The notes under the pieces are model-generated. The model was not told the DNA's origin and did no database searches. It was given only the letters and a program-made list of their open reading frames with translations. Both the position numbers and the translations under genes were made by a program. From contig NC_134029.1 of assembly GCF_964204645.1 (NCBI RefSeq), positions 19,734,450 through 19,798,449 on the forward strand: a stretch of DNA of 64,000 nucleotides, read 5' to 3'. Below, in pieces: positions 1 to 11,805 of this stretch (position 1 is its first letter; every line of letters begins with the position of its first letter). The DNA is from Tubulanus polymorphus (Eukaryota; Nemertea; Palaeonemertea; Tubulaniformes; Tubulanidae).

Positions 1-690
1 ATGTATGCAATGTATACATTTTTGCCCGTTTTCACTCTCGAAAACCGGGTAAAAAGTCACGAAACGGGGTCGTTAGCAGACTTGCTTTTTAATGCTCGAA
101 ACATATAGTCGGGTCCCAGCAGGCTAGCGCCAGCCCGTCATAACAATAAATCACAGACGCCGAGCGGTGCAGCGAGCATTCCCAAACGATAACTGACATC
201 ACGAAATATTGTTTTCCCACTGCACCCGGCCGGCTTGATTAATGCGGCTAAATGTAAGATTAATTTTGATCGACGAAGCGATAAAAGTTTAAACTCAACG
301 GTGAAAGAATCTTTATATATACGGAATGTATACGCGGCTTCTTGACTCTTAAAAATCGATGACTTTTATTTTCGGCAAATCTCCCGGCAAATCTCCGGAT
401 GATACGTAACATAATACATCGAGACCTGCATAAAGGGCCATTCTTCGCATCACTGCCCTCGCTCTATGAATGAGCATAACTGGACTTACCGGTAGCTTTC
501 TTATATCTCGGAGTAATCGTTTGATTCCAAGCTTATATTAATCGTGCTTATATCTTGAATTTGTGTGTGCTACACCTCGTTATAAAACTGTCTTAAAACC
601 CTCGTTATACCGGGTCTATTGTGGCCTCAGGAATAGTGTCGGTCAAACGTATAAAGGTTAAAATGTCTTTTCGCTCTTGTTGTTTTACAG
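1..690. other. No gene recognised (window edge)
   Basis: No exon with convincing coding character was found. If the small exon at 691-717 belongs to the Ig gene downstream, this stretch is intron or upstream gene sequence. The locus probably begins outside the window. Confidence 0.4.
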
Positions 691-3600
691 AAAGACCGCT
701 TGAAGGAGGCGATACAGGTAAGAACAATGTCCATATCATCCCGTCTTCGTTAAGTATCGTCACATAATAACTAAAAAAGTTCTTTTCTTATCGACCGCTG
801 AATCATCAATTGATCAATTTTCAACCATTCCTTTCTTCTAATTGCACAACAGTATATTTTTCTAGCGTATTAACTATAATTTATCAAAATTTTGATTATT
901 GTGGACAATTTTTTTCCTCATTAATTAATTCATCGTTTTAGCTTTGAAATATGATTACGATCGATGGAATGGTAGAGTACATTCCTCAGAACTACGCGTG
1001 AACTCTTTCCTTAGCTTTTAGATAGAAATCACGTTTCCCTATCCTTGACCTGTTAAGCTTCGATTTAGATTAAATTCAGAAATGATTTCCCAAAAAGAAA
1101 ACAGTGTAGAGATTGTTAAAAATGCTTTTAAACTCACTTTTTCGACCTAGCTAGAACGATAGCATGATTGAAATGCTTTCCTCTCAAGATTGGATAAAGG
1201 TTTTTTTCTTATTAAATTTTCATTCTGTGTATGTGAATTGGCTTTTGGGTTTTTTACACGGTGGAATATGACGACGATGAACTTTCATTTTTCGAATTAT
1301 TTTTCTCCATTTTATCCCGGTTCATATGTTTTGTATCCCTTCGGGAAATCTGCTTCGGTGTGTTTAAAGGCGGGATCGCGTTCAGATGCTCGATTTTCGA
1401 ATAAAATGTACTATATTCGTACCGACCTTGACAGTAAAAAGACTTGTCAACACACTTACAGTAAAGGTAAACAGATAACTCTGACATTCGACACCGGTGT
1501 TCGGATAAGATCTTCAGAAAATCTACCACGCCGTATTAATATGATTCCCGACACTGTAAGCTATGGTATACGCGTAGACAATTTCAAATTGGATTTACAT
1601 TTGATGGAGAACATATATATATCTACATATGTACGAAGTACGATGTCTAAATTATGTATCGCAATTATAAGATGATAATGAAATTAATACTGGTAACCCC
1701 GCACTTAGCCTATCAGATACTATTCGCAAAGCGCTTACTCAAATTCGAATGTAACTGTTACTGTAATTCTGATGTGATTAGGGTAGCCTCAAATGAAGCC
1801 ATTTTCGGCGTTAGTTATAGAATATCCGCTGTGATTAGCTATTCGAAACGAAAGTCTCTCTCCCAAGGGGCGGAAGTTAGAGTAAAAATTTGAAACTTTT
1901 TTTGAGATGCGATTAGAACGACAGCATTTAATTCGATTTCTATCGTACTCTGGTTTTTTTCATACATCGTTCACTGTTTTCTGCTTTGAATATCATCGAC
2001 GCGACGCAAGCACTGGAAAAAAAATTACGATGAACTTTAACATTATTAAGATACGTAAAATACCGTAAAAAAGAAACTCGATTCAAAATCTGAGACAAAA
2101 ATTCAGATATTCTAAATCGAAGAGATAGAAGAGATATGGCGAAAAGTGATCGCACGCCTTCACAGATAGATACGAATTTGTGTCTGTGTGGCTTACAAAA
2201 AAAAGTGATCTGACATTTGTAATTGAGTCCAAATACCCCACGGACACAATATATATTCGAAATCCATATAGTAAAAGATAGCGTACGTATTGAATCGGCA
2301 CACACCCACGATGTATACATTACACTGCACAAATATAAGTGCAATATCGAACGATCTACCTACTTCGTTTTCCCAATTTCAAAATTTAATGCCATGTTTA
2401 CATTTATAACGAATACCTCCTCCTCCACACACACACATACACACACACACACACATTATAGATAAAAAGGACGCAACTCCCGCCTAAGACTTTTTTTCAA
2501 AACATTGATTGATTCGGCGATGGAAGAAATTTCACGAATTCTCAACGCGCCCTAGTTTACCCTTTGATCATAGCGGAGAATTTATCAAGAGAAAAACATG
2601 GCCACGTTTTTGATTGAAATTCCTAACACCCATCTCCAAAACTCGTAATGTAAATATCACAACTCGTATGTCGTGCCTGCGGGCTTCGAAGGCGGCGGCG
2701 TTAATAGACTTTTTGACGAGCGTTGCGTATATTTCTGTGTTTCAGTAAAACTGTCGGGCACGAACGTCGTCGAGAACGGGACGCAAATATACCTGCTGTG
2801 CAACGCTACCGGAATGAGAAAACCGCCCGAGGACATAACGTGGTATAAGAGCGGTGATAAAATAAACTCTAACGTTAAAGCGAGAATTCTCATAACGAAG
2901 CACATACGAGACCGTTCGCTCATCAGCGTGCTGGTAATCGAACGGAGCCGACCCAAAGACAGGGGCACGTACACGTGCGAAATGACGAAAGATATTTCGG
3001 CCAGTATCGATATTAAAGTTTATAATGGTGAGTATATGATGTAAGATTCGTAGCCGCAAAAAACGATGATGTCATTTTGTCTCCGCTGTTCGCGAATTTT
3101 GGGCGACCTTCGGTTATCGGAGTTAGTCGAACTAAATGAAACCGAATGTCCGTTAGATGGAACTATGGTCCGGAAATGGTCGACAACGCAATTGAGCACG
3201 GTCGTTCGGACCTAGGTTCAAGATGGCCGACATTGTGAAATACGTTACTACCGAACTATAGTGCGTTCGGTTATTAGTTCCGACCACTAGTCGATTACCT
3301 ACGAAAACTGAAGTTGGCCCTGTGTTAAAGTTGCGTGTATTTGTTGTAAATGTGGGTCGATGTTGACACGGCTGCGGCGCCAATATTGTTACCTTGGTTG
3401 TTAAACTTTCCCTTACTCACAGCGGACTGGTCGTTAAACGTTCCCGTGTGCTGTATGTATCCGTATCACCACTTCAGCGGACAACAGACGTGCTTTTCGG
3501 TTCCACTTTTCTTTCGAATCATTTTTCCCTCATTATTATTTATATCGGCTTAATTAGTGCGGCTTTGAGTGTTTTGTCAGTAACCGATGGTGAAAATGTT

Positions 3601-6600
3601 TAGAAAAACAAAATTATTCTACGCTATGACCTTAAGAAAGGCTTTTTCGAAATACATGCGAATAACGTATAACCTACTAGGCCTTTAAAATTCGATTCTG
3701 GGTTCAACTCTCTACATTATCGCATTTGTTCAGCAATGCAATGGTATACCGACAAAGCTACAGTGGCAAGCGAGGATTCAGCGATGATCCGCCAGGATCG
3801 CTAGTGGCACTGGGTTTACTGCGCTCAATTTCCTTCTACATATTAAATAAATGCTAATCGACTTTTCTCATTAGTAAATCAACTTTCAGTGAAATCTATA
3901 CCATACGCTGAGTGAGAAAGCGGATCTTATATCTATCCGAAGACTCGATTGACAATTTTCGGATTTTGCCGATAATTTTGATGATTTTTTGATTTAAAGT
4001 TCAAATTTCATTGAAAATTAACTGATTTTCACTACGAATAACCCAGTGTTTTGTTGCGCTATCTGGCGAATGCCGGTATCCCATTGATTGCGGTAACTAC
4101 ATTCATAAGACGTGTGTATTTTCTTGAATATTTCCAGAATTTGAAAATCAATGGGAAAATCTCGATCTTACATGTGGTGAGCCCATAAGTGCTAGGCGCA
4201 CAAAAGTCTTCGACCTTGAAAACGCGGTGGATATAAGAGACACGTCATAAACAAAAAAAAAACAAATATTCTAAATAGAATAGAATATAATTCGAAATAG
4301 AATGATATAAAAAGTCCTTGGAGGTATCACGTGGGAAAGCCTTAGAAATAGTGGATAAATATATCCAAAACAAGGGCATCTAAGGCCATTTTATTTTTTA
4401 TAGTCGAGAAGCATATAATATGCGTATTCTTATCCGAAATATTTCATAACCTTTGCCCACCGGTCATTTATCATCGAGTCACTTAAAGGAAAAAAAGAAA
4501 ATTCGATTCTTTCATTACATTTATCTATTTTCCTGCTAGAAAATTCTGTTTTTGAATATCATATCCTCGGGAGCTTCCGCGCTGAGCAAACAGTAACTCT
4601 TTTCATAAATCTTATACGGCGCAAAAGAAGTAATGCCATAATGATTTCCACTGAGGGTAAGAAACGTAGTATTGTAATAATGGAAACCGAGCAACAAGAC
4701 GGGGGCCATTATAATTAAACATCAAAGCTTAAATACATCGGGGAATAGGTAATATCTTTGTCAAATAAAAGCGACCATCGCAGAACAAGATCTGCAAAAA
4801 TAAATGGTTTTATTTATTATCAATCTCTAACGTAGAATCAAATTCGAACCGTGACGCATTGATTACACGCTGTTGTTAAATGTTGACTTGTTCGCTTTTT
4901 GTTCGTGCATCCCATGTGTGATTTCTTTATTTGCGGCTTAATCGTAATAAACGTTCGTCAACCCAATTATTGGACAAAAATGTTCGGTTTTTGTCCTGCA
5001 TTTTTGCTTCTTTTTTGAGTTTCAATCGTTCTGAAAAAAAGATCTTTATCAATATCTTTATCATGAGAAATCGAAATTTTTAAGGTTATTTATTTTCGTC
5101 GATATCTCCCCGATTTCAGTGATTTTGTATCATCGTTTTGTTGATTTATAGGAATTAAGTACAGAGAGCATAGAGCCAGCGCTTTCAAAAAACGAAATAG
5201 ATCTATGAAAGGTAAAAGCTTACCTGTTTACCTGTTGTAAAACACCGCCATGAAATTCTAGAAATTCCATATAGTACATCAATCTATGTATTAGTTTCTA
5301 TTTTCGATTGTGTTCCTTTCGTTGCGTGTTGTTGTTTTGGTAAATGGAAAAATCAGATACGCAGACGTCTATGACGTCATCTTAAACAAACGCCTCCGCA
5401 CTGACTATCAATTGAAAATCAATATAACACATAAGATCGACCTTTTTGGTGAAATAGATAGCGGCAATGCGCTATTTTAGGTAAATGCGAGATAAATAGT
5501 CGAATGATTCACAAATATGAAAAAGTGTTTTACTAATTTTTAATCTCAATTTCGTTTAAACAAATTGCCCACGCTATCACTAAGTCAATACACATACTTC
5601 TCTCGTGAATATACTTATTCTTCAAAATATCTACTTTTGCTGAAATCCCCCATTACTTATATGATGTCTACCTTTATCCATAGACCTTTATCCAAATTTC
5701 GTGATTGAGCTTTTCATCAAATAAAGCTACCACCTGGTATATTTTGCTACGTGGAATATAGCTTTTCATAGTATAATCTGTTTAACAACCAATGTAACAC
5801 ACAATATAAGAGCGCTATAAAGAACCATTTCATATTCGCTGTTAACCGTACGATGTTTTTAACTTCGAGAGATTTGAAATTGTCGATAATATTATGTGTA
5901 ATACCATTCATATATGCAAATGAGTGATCTACTCTGTGTTAATGCATTTTTGTTTTATTTTTTTCTTTCATTTCATCTCCTGCATGACAAATCAAGTTGG
6001 CACTGCTAATGTTAAACGTGGTAAGAAATCCCTTTATTTTTGTTCCTACTAAAAAAAATACCGATCAGAAACGGTCAATGTTCTAATTGTTCATAATTAT
6101 CATCAATATCATTATTGCTATAACCTAATATCAATCATATTACTACATGTGAAATGTCCATGAATATCGATCGGAAAACATGACTGATTATTATGCTATG
6201 ATGCGGCATTGCCTGATGGCATGTTTTTAATTTCTCAATGGCGGGTTTATTTGCAGTCCCTTTTTCAGATTGTTTGCAATTTTTCTTCTTACTTTGCATC
6301 ACAATAGAAGCGAACGAAAATCATAGAACTAGCGTTTAGTCACATTTACGAACTGTATTGCACTGAAATATAATGTAGTAGGTAGCTTGCACCCACTGAA
6401 ATATATACGGTATAGCAAGTAGTTCTGCTGTCGTTTTAAAAAGTAAAACAAGCGAAAATGAATATTCCCTTACCAAAAATTAATTCGAAATTGAATTATA
6501 GAATAAGCGATTCCAAATTACACTTACTGCAGAAATAGAAAAATTGCACATCTCTATTTTTCGGATCCGTATCTGCCTATAAAACATTCATAGCCCGATC

Positions 6601-6958
6601 TAATCAACGAACGAATTCAAAAATGATCGTGATCATACGATAGCGAATCGCTACATTTATCATATCCAGTGCATACATACAGTAGCGTCAATATTATCAT
6701 CGCCATCGACAATAAGTCGAAATCGCCATTTTTCAAGCATGTTCGCTTAGGCTCTTCACACTGTGGGACTTGGGAAATAGCGGCATTTCTGTTTCATATA
6801 TTAGTATGTTGCACTCCTATCTTATATATTTTCCAGGTACTTCAGTCCTCCATGTACGAAGCGAAAATCTGAGTGGTTCGGCGACGCCTCGTTCTTATTC
6901 GTGTCTTATGACTGTGCTTACTCTTCTACTGACTGTGCGGCATTGCTTAGTGTCATGA
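691..6958 (+). CDS. Ig-domain cell-surface protein, model 1 (5' partial)
   Basis: 3' part of an immunoglobulin-superfamily gene. Proposed exons: 691-717 (27 nt), 2746-3027 (one Ig domain), 5152-5211 (60 nt), 5997-6020 (24 nt), 6837-6958 (last exon, TGA). Every internal exon is bounded by AG/GT, has a length divisible by three and is phase 1-1, so all join in one frame. The Ig exon encodes about 94 residues with the canonical Cys (YLLCNATG), Trp (ITWYKSG) and Tyr-x-Cys (YTCEM). The two linker exons are basic and polar. The last exon encodes about 40 residues ending in a hydrophobic stretch (CLMTVLTLLLTV) 6 residues from the stop, as in GPI-anchor signals, so an extracellular GPI-linked protein is likely. 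The signal peptide and earlier domains are not in the window. Alternatively these exons are the 5' part of one gene that continues to 17412, with 6837-6958 as an alternative end. The Ig exon and the tail are solid; the microexons 691-717 and 5997-6020 are weaker. Confidence 0.65.
718..2745 (+). other. Intron of Ig model 1
   Basis: About 2 kb between the small exon and the Ig exon. ORFs here (for example 1190-1675) have no domain, no codon pattern and no splice context. A (CA)n microsatellite lies near 2425-2455. Nothing else was recognised. Confidence 0.5.
2425..2455. repeat. (CA)n microsatellite
   Basis: About 30 bp of CA dinucleotides with one interruption, inside the intron before the first Ig exon. 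Confidence 0.95.
2746..3027 (+). other. Ig (I-type) domain exon I-1
   Basis: Acceptor TTTCAG before 2746, donor GTGAGT after 3027, 282 nt, phase 1-1. Encodes a full I-type Ig fold: strand-B Cys in LLCNATG (with an N-x-T sequon), strand-C Trp in ITWYKSG, strand-F Cys in YTCEM. The same pattern recurs in the six I-type exons of model 2. Confidence 0.88.
3028..5151 (+). other. Intron of Ig model 1
   Basis: About 2.1 kb with no recognised exon or repeat. Confidence 0.45.
5152..5211 (+). other. Basic linker exon
   Basis: 60-nt phase 1-1 exon after TTTATAG and before GTAAAAG. It encodes about 20 mostly polar and basic residues, including a KKRNR cluster, without a fold. It would form a stalk between the Ig domain and the tail. 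Confidence 0.6.
5997..6020 (+). other. 24-nt linker microexon
   Basis: Between ATCAAG and GTAAGA, phase 1-1, encoding about 8 residues (GTANVKR core). A long pyrimidine tract lies upstream, but the immediate acceptor is purine-rich, so the call is moderate. Confidence 0.45.
6837..6958 (+). other. Terminal exon with GPI-signal-like tail
   Basis: Acceptor TTTTCCAG, phase 1, TGA at 6956-6958. Small residues (SGSA) precede a hydrophobic C-terminus (LMTVLTLLLTV), the layout of a GPI attachment signal. It closes Ig model 1 or is an alternative end of a longer gene. Confidence 0.65.
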
Positions 6959-7141
6959 CCGGCTTCTTCTCCGATATAATCTCTACCCCCCTCATCTTAC
7001 GAATAAGAACCATGTGCAATTATCTGAATTATCAACCACGCCGCCAGCAGCGAGAGGAATAATTAAAACAAAATAGTACGAAACAGTCGTTCAAAATGTG
7101 TTCGTTTAGAATGATCGAAAGTGCGGACAGGAAAGAAGACC

Positions 7142-7167
7142 TATATATACATATATATATATATATA
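7142..7167. repeat. Short (TA)n repeat
   Basis: About 25 bp of TA dinucleotide with one C interruption. Confidence 0.85.
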
Positions 7168-9838
7168 CCCGGTTCCTTTTTACCGTTTCCGAACTTAAGT
7201 CCGTTTCTTTATAGAGAGCGTGCTTCATAACCTTGACGAGGTGCGGGTATTTTAGAGTACGAATATATACCATATACGAGGTGATTTTTTTCGGGAGTCG
7301 TGTGTGAAACGGGATGAAAGCTTAGAATATTGACTAAACTGTGAATATTTTACACACCGTCTGAGAGAGGACTTCACGACGCAGATTGTCATCGGAGAGG
7401 TTTTATTTGTAGGTTATAAGTTAAACATTAAGACAAGGCATTTAAACGTCAGTTAAGATTTCGAATGGAGGAGGAACATCGTCTATTGAACAGGGTGTAA
7501 TATTACGATAGTCCGCAGTACGATAGTTGAATTATGACTTCGAAATATAACCTATGTTTACCCGCGTAAATTGTACGGTTGAAATGTATCATTTATAATA
7601 GCGATGTTTATTTGTCAATTTTCTGGTTCATTTGTTTTGTATGATATGGACATGATATGAGTATATGAAGAATATATAGATATTGCTTACCCGTCACACT
7701 AATTTTGTAAGGAAATCTCGCGAAGAGAAAAGGAAAAAAAGTAAAATCGTTTTTTAGACGTCTAGTGTAAGCCCATAAAGTAAACGGTATAATGAAATAA
7801 ACCGCGAAGGCATGTTGCTATATATGTATATTGAGAAATGGGTTTATATGAGTACAATTCGCAACTCGAAAGGTACAACACTAGTCTCAACCACTGTGCA
7901 TTTTATCAGCAAACTGCAATCTCCCCGACCAAACCGACTCTCAATTCGTCAAAAAGACCCAGAACGCGTAACCTTTTTCTTAGACCTAAACCACATCATC
8001 AAATCCTTTTACGAATTTAGCTTTGCTACTTACTCGATTATCCAGGAAAACTGCAATGAAGTCTTCCTGAAAATCACCGGTTTTAACGGGCACTTGACGT
8101 GGATTGTATTCGTTGTATATACATATACATGAATTGCCATTTGTAGTTTCATGAAAACAGAAGTGCCATAATGATGTTCGCGGATATGAAATTTGAATCG
8201 ACGATTGTCCGCTCCTGGACCTTACCTTATTCTTTTAAACGGTGTAATTCGTGGCAATGTGTTTGCCACAACAAAATGATGAACACTATAGTAAAATACG
8301 GTCTGATTTTTTTCAGAATGAGAAGCTTATTTTGACTTTTCCTGCCTAGTTTAAGTTGGCCTAACATGTCGGTACTTTTATGTGCAAACGCCATTAATGC
8401 ATTTACATATTGTTAATTGACAGAACGTCGTGTTTTAAAGCGTATAAATATGAAAACTATTTGATTTTTTCTTCAAAATTCGCTTTTTCGGTGTCCCTGA
8501 GTATTTTCAGTTCTCGGTGAGCGCGCGACGGCGTTTTGATGGAAACCTTATAACTCGAATTGTTGTGGTCGGTATGAAAGTTTAAAATTACCCCGGGTCC
8601 ATTCCCGCGGTAGTGACCACTCGTTCGCTTGAAAAACACCGATGAGTCATAAGTTTGTACTGTGTACAATATTTCTGTAAATATGATATTACGAATTTTT
8701 CGCCTCTGAATCGATCGACATCGTTCGGAAATTTGCCTTATTAGTCGCGCGCGTGGCTTAAGTATGCGCCAGTCAATTGAACGCCGTAAATCGATGTACA
8801 TTTTAGAAACTGATATACGTAGCTGAATTATTGTTATTCCTTTAATTGGTAATGATATAAGTATCTTTAAGTACATACGATACGATGTTGCCACCACACA
8901 ACAGAAACAACACACTTAGCGTGTATATACATATATATATTTGCTACGTAAGGTGTGGTGGCAGGTCGAGTTCTTTAAGGTCTATTGATGTTAACACGAT
9001 ATGAATGAAGGCTATTAAAAACATGTTGAGAACCTTTTTCACATATTGTATTACATTGACAAAGATATCATATATATACTATTCAAATTCAATACAATAT
9101 TCATTGTACCGAATGCATGTATCATACTGATTGAAAGACGTGTACATTTATTTCATCTTCAGTATTGTGACGAAATTTTGAAATATCCACCTAACTATTA
9201 TGTCCTATTAATACAGTTCAGTACACATCATTGGTATGTCATTTTGGACCAATGAACCATTTTTGTTTCAGCCGATATATATCCGTGTACAAAAACAAAC
9301 ACTGCCGATCGATATTTCATCATAGTAAAAACAATGCTGTTATTTCATTTCTCGGTATGTAATCGTTGTACCGATATATTACCTTATTACCCGTCGTCTT
9401 TATCACACACTTCAATACTCTACTAATCTTCTCACTATATAGAAGTCGGACATTTTTACCTCGAAAACGAGCGAACGAAAGTCAAGGGATTTTTTTCGGA
9501 CGTGCGTTCGATGGGTGACTTTTTTGAGAAAGGTTACAGAAATTCTGGGGATTCCGACGGATCGACATTGTTTTGTCTCCGGTTGCTTTGCCAAATTTTC
9601 CAGCTAATCGTTCGGAAATTGTCTAATCATCTCCTGGGATATATAATTGATCGTCTAATTGCCGTTAGTCATAAATTCTATCGAGTCATATATGTAGGAC
9701 GTATCACTTTTTCCACGTTAGTACCTTTTGTAATATTTTTGTGATACTATCATATATAATGATGTGAATAGATACGTAATTCTACTATTATACTTGCCTA
9801 TTACATTTCGAGTATATCTGTTGATTGATTTGAATTAT

Positions 9839-10086
9839 CAGGGGCGGATCCAAGGGGAGGGTGCACCCCCTAATCCCTAAAAATGTCAAATGCCCATAAA
9901 TTTTATTGCAAAAATGAAATAAATTAAACTGATACACAAACAAGTTTGGATTCATAAGCTTTTCTGTGTATTGCCAAAAATGAGTTCATTTTTGCAAAAA
10001 ATGAGATCATTTTTGCCCTTTTAATTATATAATACCCTATTTTGGGGGAACACCCCTCTCTGAATTAGACCCTGCATCCGCCCCTG
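9839..10086. mobile_element. TIR element (MITE), CAGGGGCGGATCC family
   Basis: 248-bp non-autonomous element. The left end CAGGGGCGGATCCA is inverted as GCATCCGCCCCTG at the right end. It is flanked by a 5-bp direct repeat ATTAT (9834-9838 and 10087-10091), consistent with a target-site duplication. CAGGG termini are typical of hAT transposons; 5-bp duplications would fit only some hAT groups. A second copy with a perfect 5-bp duplication is at 54982-55227. Confidence 0.8.
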
Positions 10087-11346
10087 ATTATTTCTAATTT
10101 AGATTAATTATAGTCGTATAGATCGGTAAACAATGACAACTTGGTATGTGACGTCACTGTGAAAACTAAGCGTGTATGAAAATTACGTTGCTATAAGTCT
10201 TGTCAAAATCTGTTGATTATTCAAAGGCTTCGAGTTTTCGAATTTCAGATTTTGCCTCCCTTACAATATGGTTCATGGACGCTGGTACAACCGCTTAAAA
10301 ATGATTTTTGTCTCATTTCGCACGCTATTTTCGTTTCGCGAATTCGTAGATTTACCCAGGATCTATACTAGATCAAAGAGTTAAATTTTCATGACATCAC
10401 CTCGCAAGTTGTCGATATATGTATAGCGAATAAGTGCCAAATATTTTTTCAATTCGTACTATACAATATTGTTGCCCCGCTTCTGAACGACGACAAACTA
10501 CATTCATTATAATGGTATCCCCACATGACTGTAATCATTCTGTAGGAGCTAAAAATTGTAACATAAATATATTATATATAATGTATCATGTGAAATGTGA
10601 GAGCTTGAAAAAAAACGGTTTTTTGTTGATAATGTATTAATGAATATTTTTCTTAAATGGCTACAGTTGTAAATTTGTCAGTTCAATGAAAGCATACGAT
10701 TACAAATAATAAAAGCAAAGTGATTTATCCAAATGTTATCGTAATCTGGTCTAATGCTATTACCGTTCCTTCGAGAATGCGTGTTCCTGTTTTTTCTGGA
10801 TAGCCTCTTATGTTGACATCGCAAGGATTAGCTGATGTTCCATACATACTCTATAGACTTGTAAAACAAAAACATCTGGATTGAAGTGAAATTTCGATAC
10901 ACATCGTGAAACATTGGACGCCTGGTGTTTAATTGAGGAACTGAATTCGTCTGTAGGCACCTACGTATAGACGGGTTGGCGGTCTCTACATTCAGTCCTA
11001 TTCTGACTGCGAATGCAGGTGGCGCAGAATTGGACAGGTGACCAGTCTAACCTACGTAAGAACAGCTAAAATGGAGCTTGATTCAGGGAGATCCAAGAAA
11101 ACTGTATGCTATTTATCTTAATTGTCATCATTGATATTCATTCTATCGGAGGGGCATGGCATATTGTAATTGCTTGATGAGGTGGCGGTCTTATCAACTA
11201 TATGCATTGCATGATGGTAATGAAGGTGGATGATCTTTGCTACGACTTGGTTAAGAAATACTATCAAAATCATAGAAAACCGACAATTAGATATAACCTA
11301 TGATTTCTGGAAATTTCGTTATTTTGAATTACGTTTGTTTTTGTAG

Positions 11347-11805
11347 ACCCATCGTCGACAAATGTAACGGTTAGGACCGGGGGGTCCACTGTACTCAAAT
11401 GCCGAGTACACGATTCATGCCATAAAACGGTAGGAATGAAGTAAAAAAATCATGACATATGATAAAGTGACCTGTAACCATATCGTATATAATGTCCCAC
11501 GAGTATATACGTAATAAATCTTCCTGAAACTTAGACGGGGAAAGGAATCTAATTTGCATAATGTTTTGATATGCGGTTGCAGGTAATTTGGCGCAAGGCG
11601 TCGAGTGTTCTGCCGTTGGCGGTCGGTTCGTTGAAGTTCGTCGGCGATAACCGGATCAAGGTCACTACCAGACGAAAACCCGGAAATGTAACCGAGTACA
11701 ATCTGAAGATCCGCAACGCGGAACTGTCCGACGACGACATCTACGATTGTCAAATACGTTCAAAATCGACGCTGCTAATTAAAGTATTCAACCTAACAGT
11801 ATTCG
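11347..11805 (+). other. V-type Ig domain V-1 (two exons)
   Basis: Exons 11347-11429 and 11583-11805, split by a phase-0 intron. First Cys in LKCRVHD, Trp in VIWRKAS, last Cys in YDCQIRS. Exit is phase 1, so the exon pair forms one exchangeable cassette. Confidence 0.85.

Larger units (their letters stand above)
6959..11346. other. Non-coding stretch between Ig tail exon and first V-type Ig exon
   Basis: About 4.4 kb. If there are two genes, the promoter, 5' UTR and signal-peptide exon of model 2 should lie here, but I could not identify a convincing signal-peptide exon. It holds a short TA repeat near 7142-7167 and a TIR element at 9839-10086. The ORF at 8457-8915 (-) is not supported by any domain. 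Confidence 0.5.

Noticed and set aside
1190-1675. 161-aa ORF (+)
   Set aside because: No domain, no splice context, low-complexity codon use; lies in an intron of the Ig gene.
3153-3383. Short ORFs on both strands after the first Ig exon
   Set aside because: Overlapping ORFs in several frames without coding signal; intronic.
8457-8915. 152-aa ORF (-)
   Set aside because: No recognisable motif or splice sites. Not excluded as a lineage-specific exon, but unsupported.
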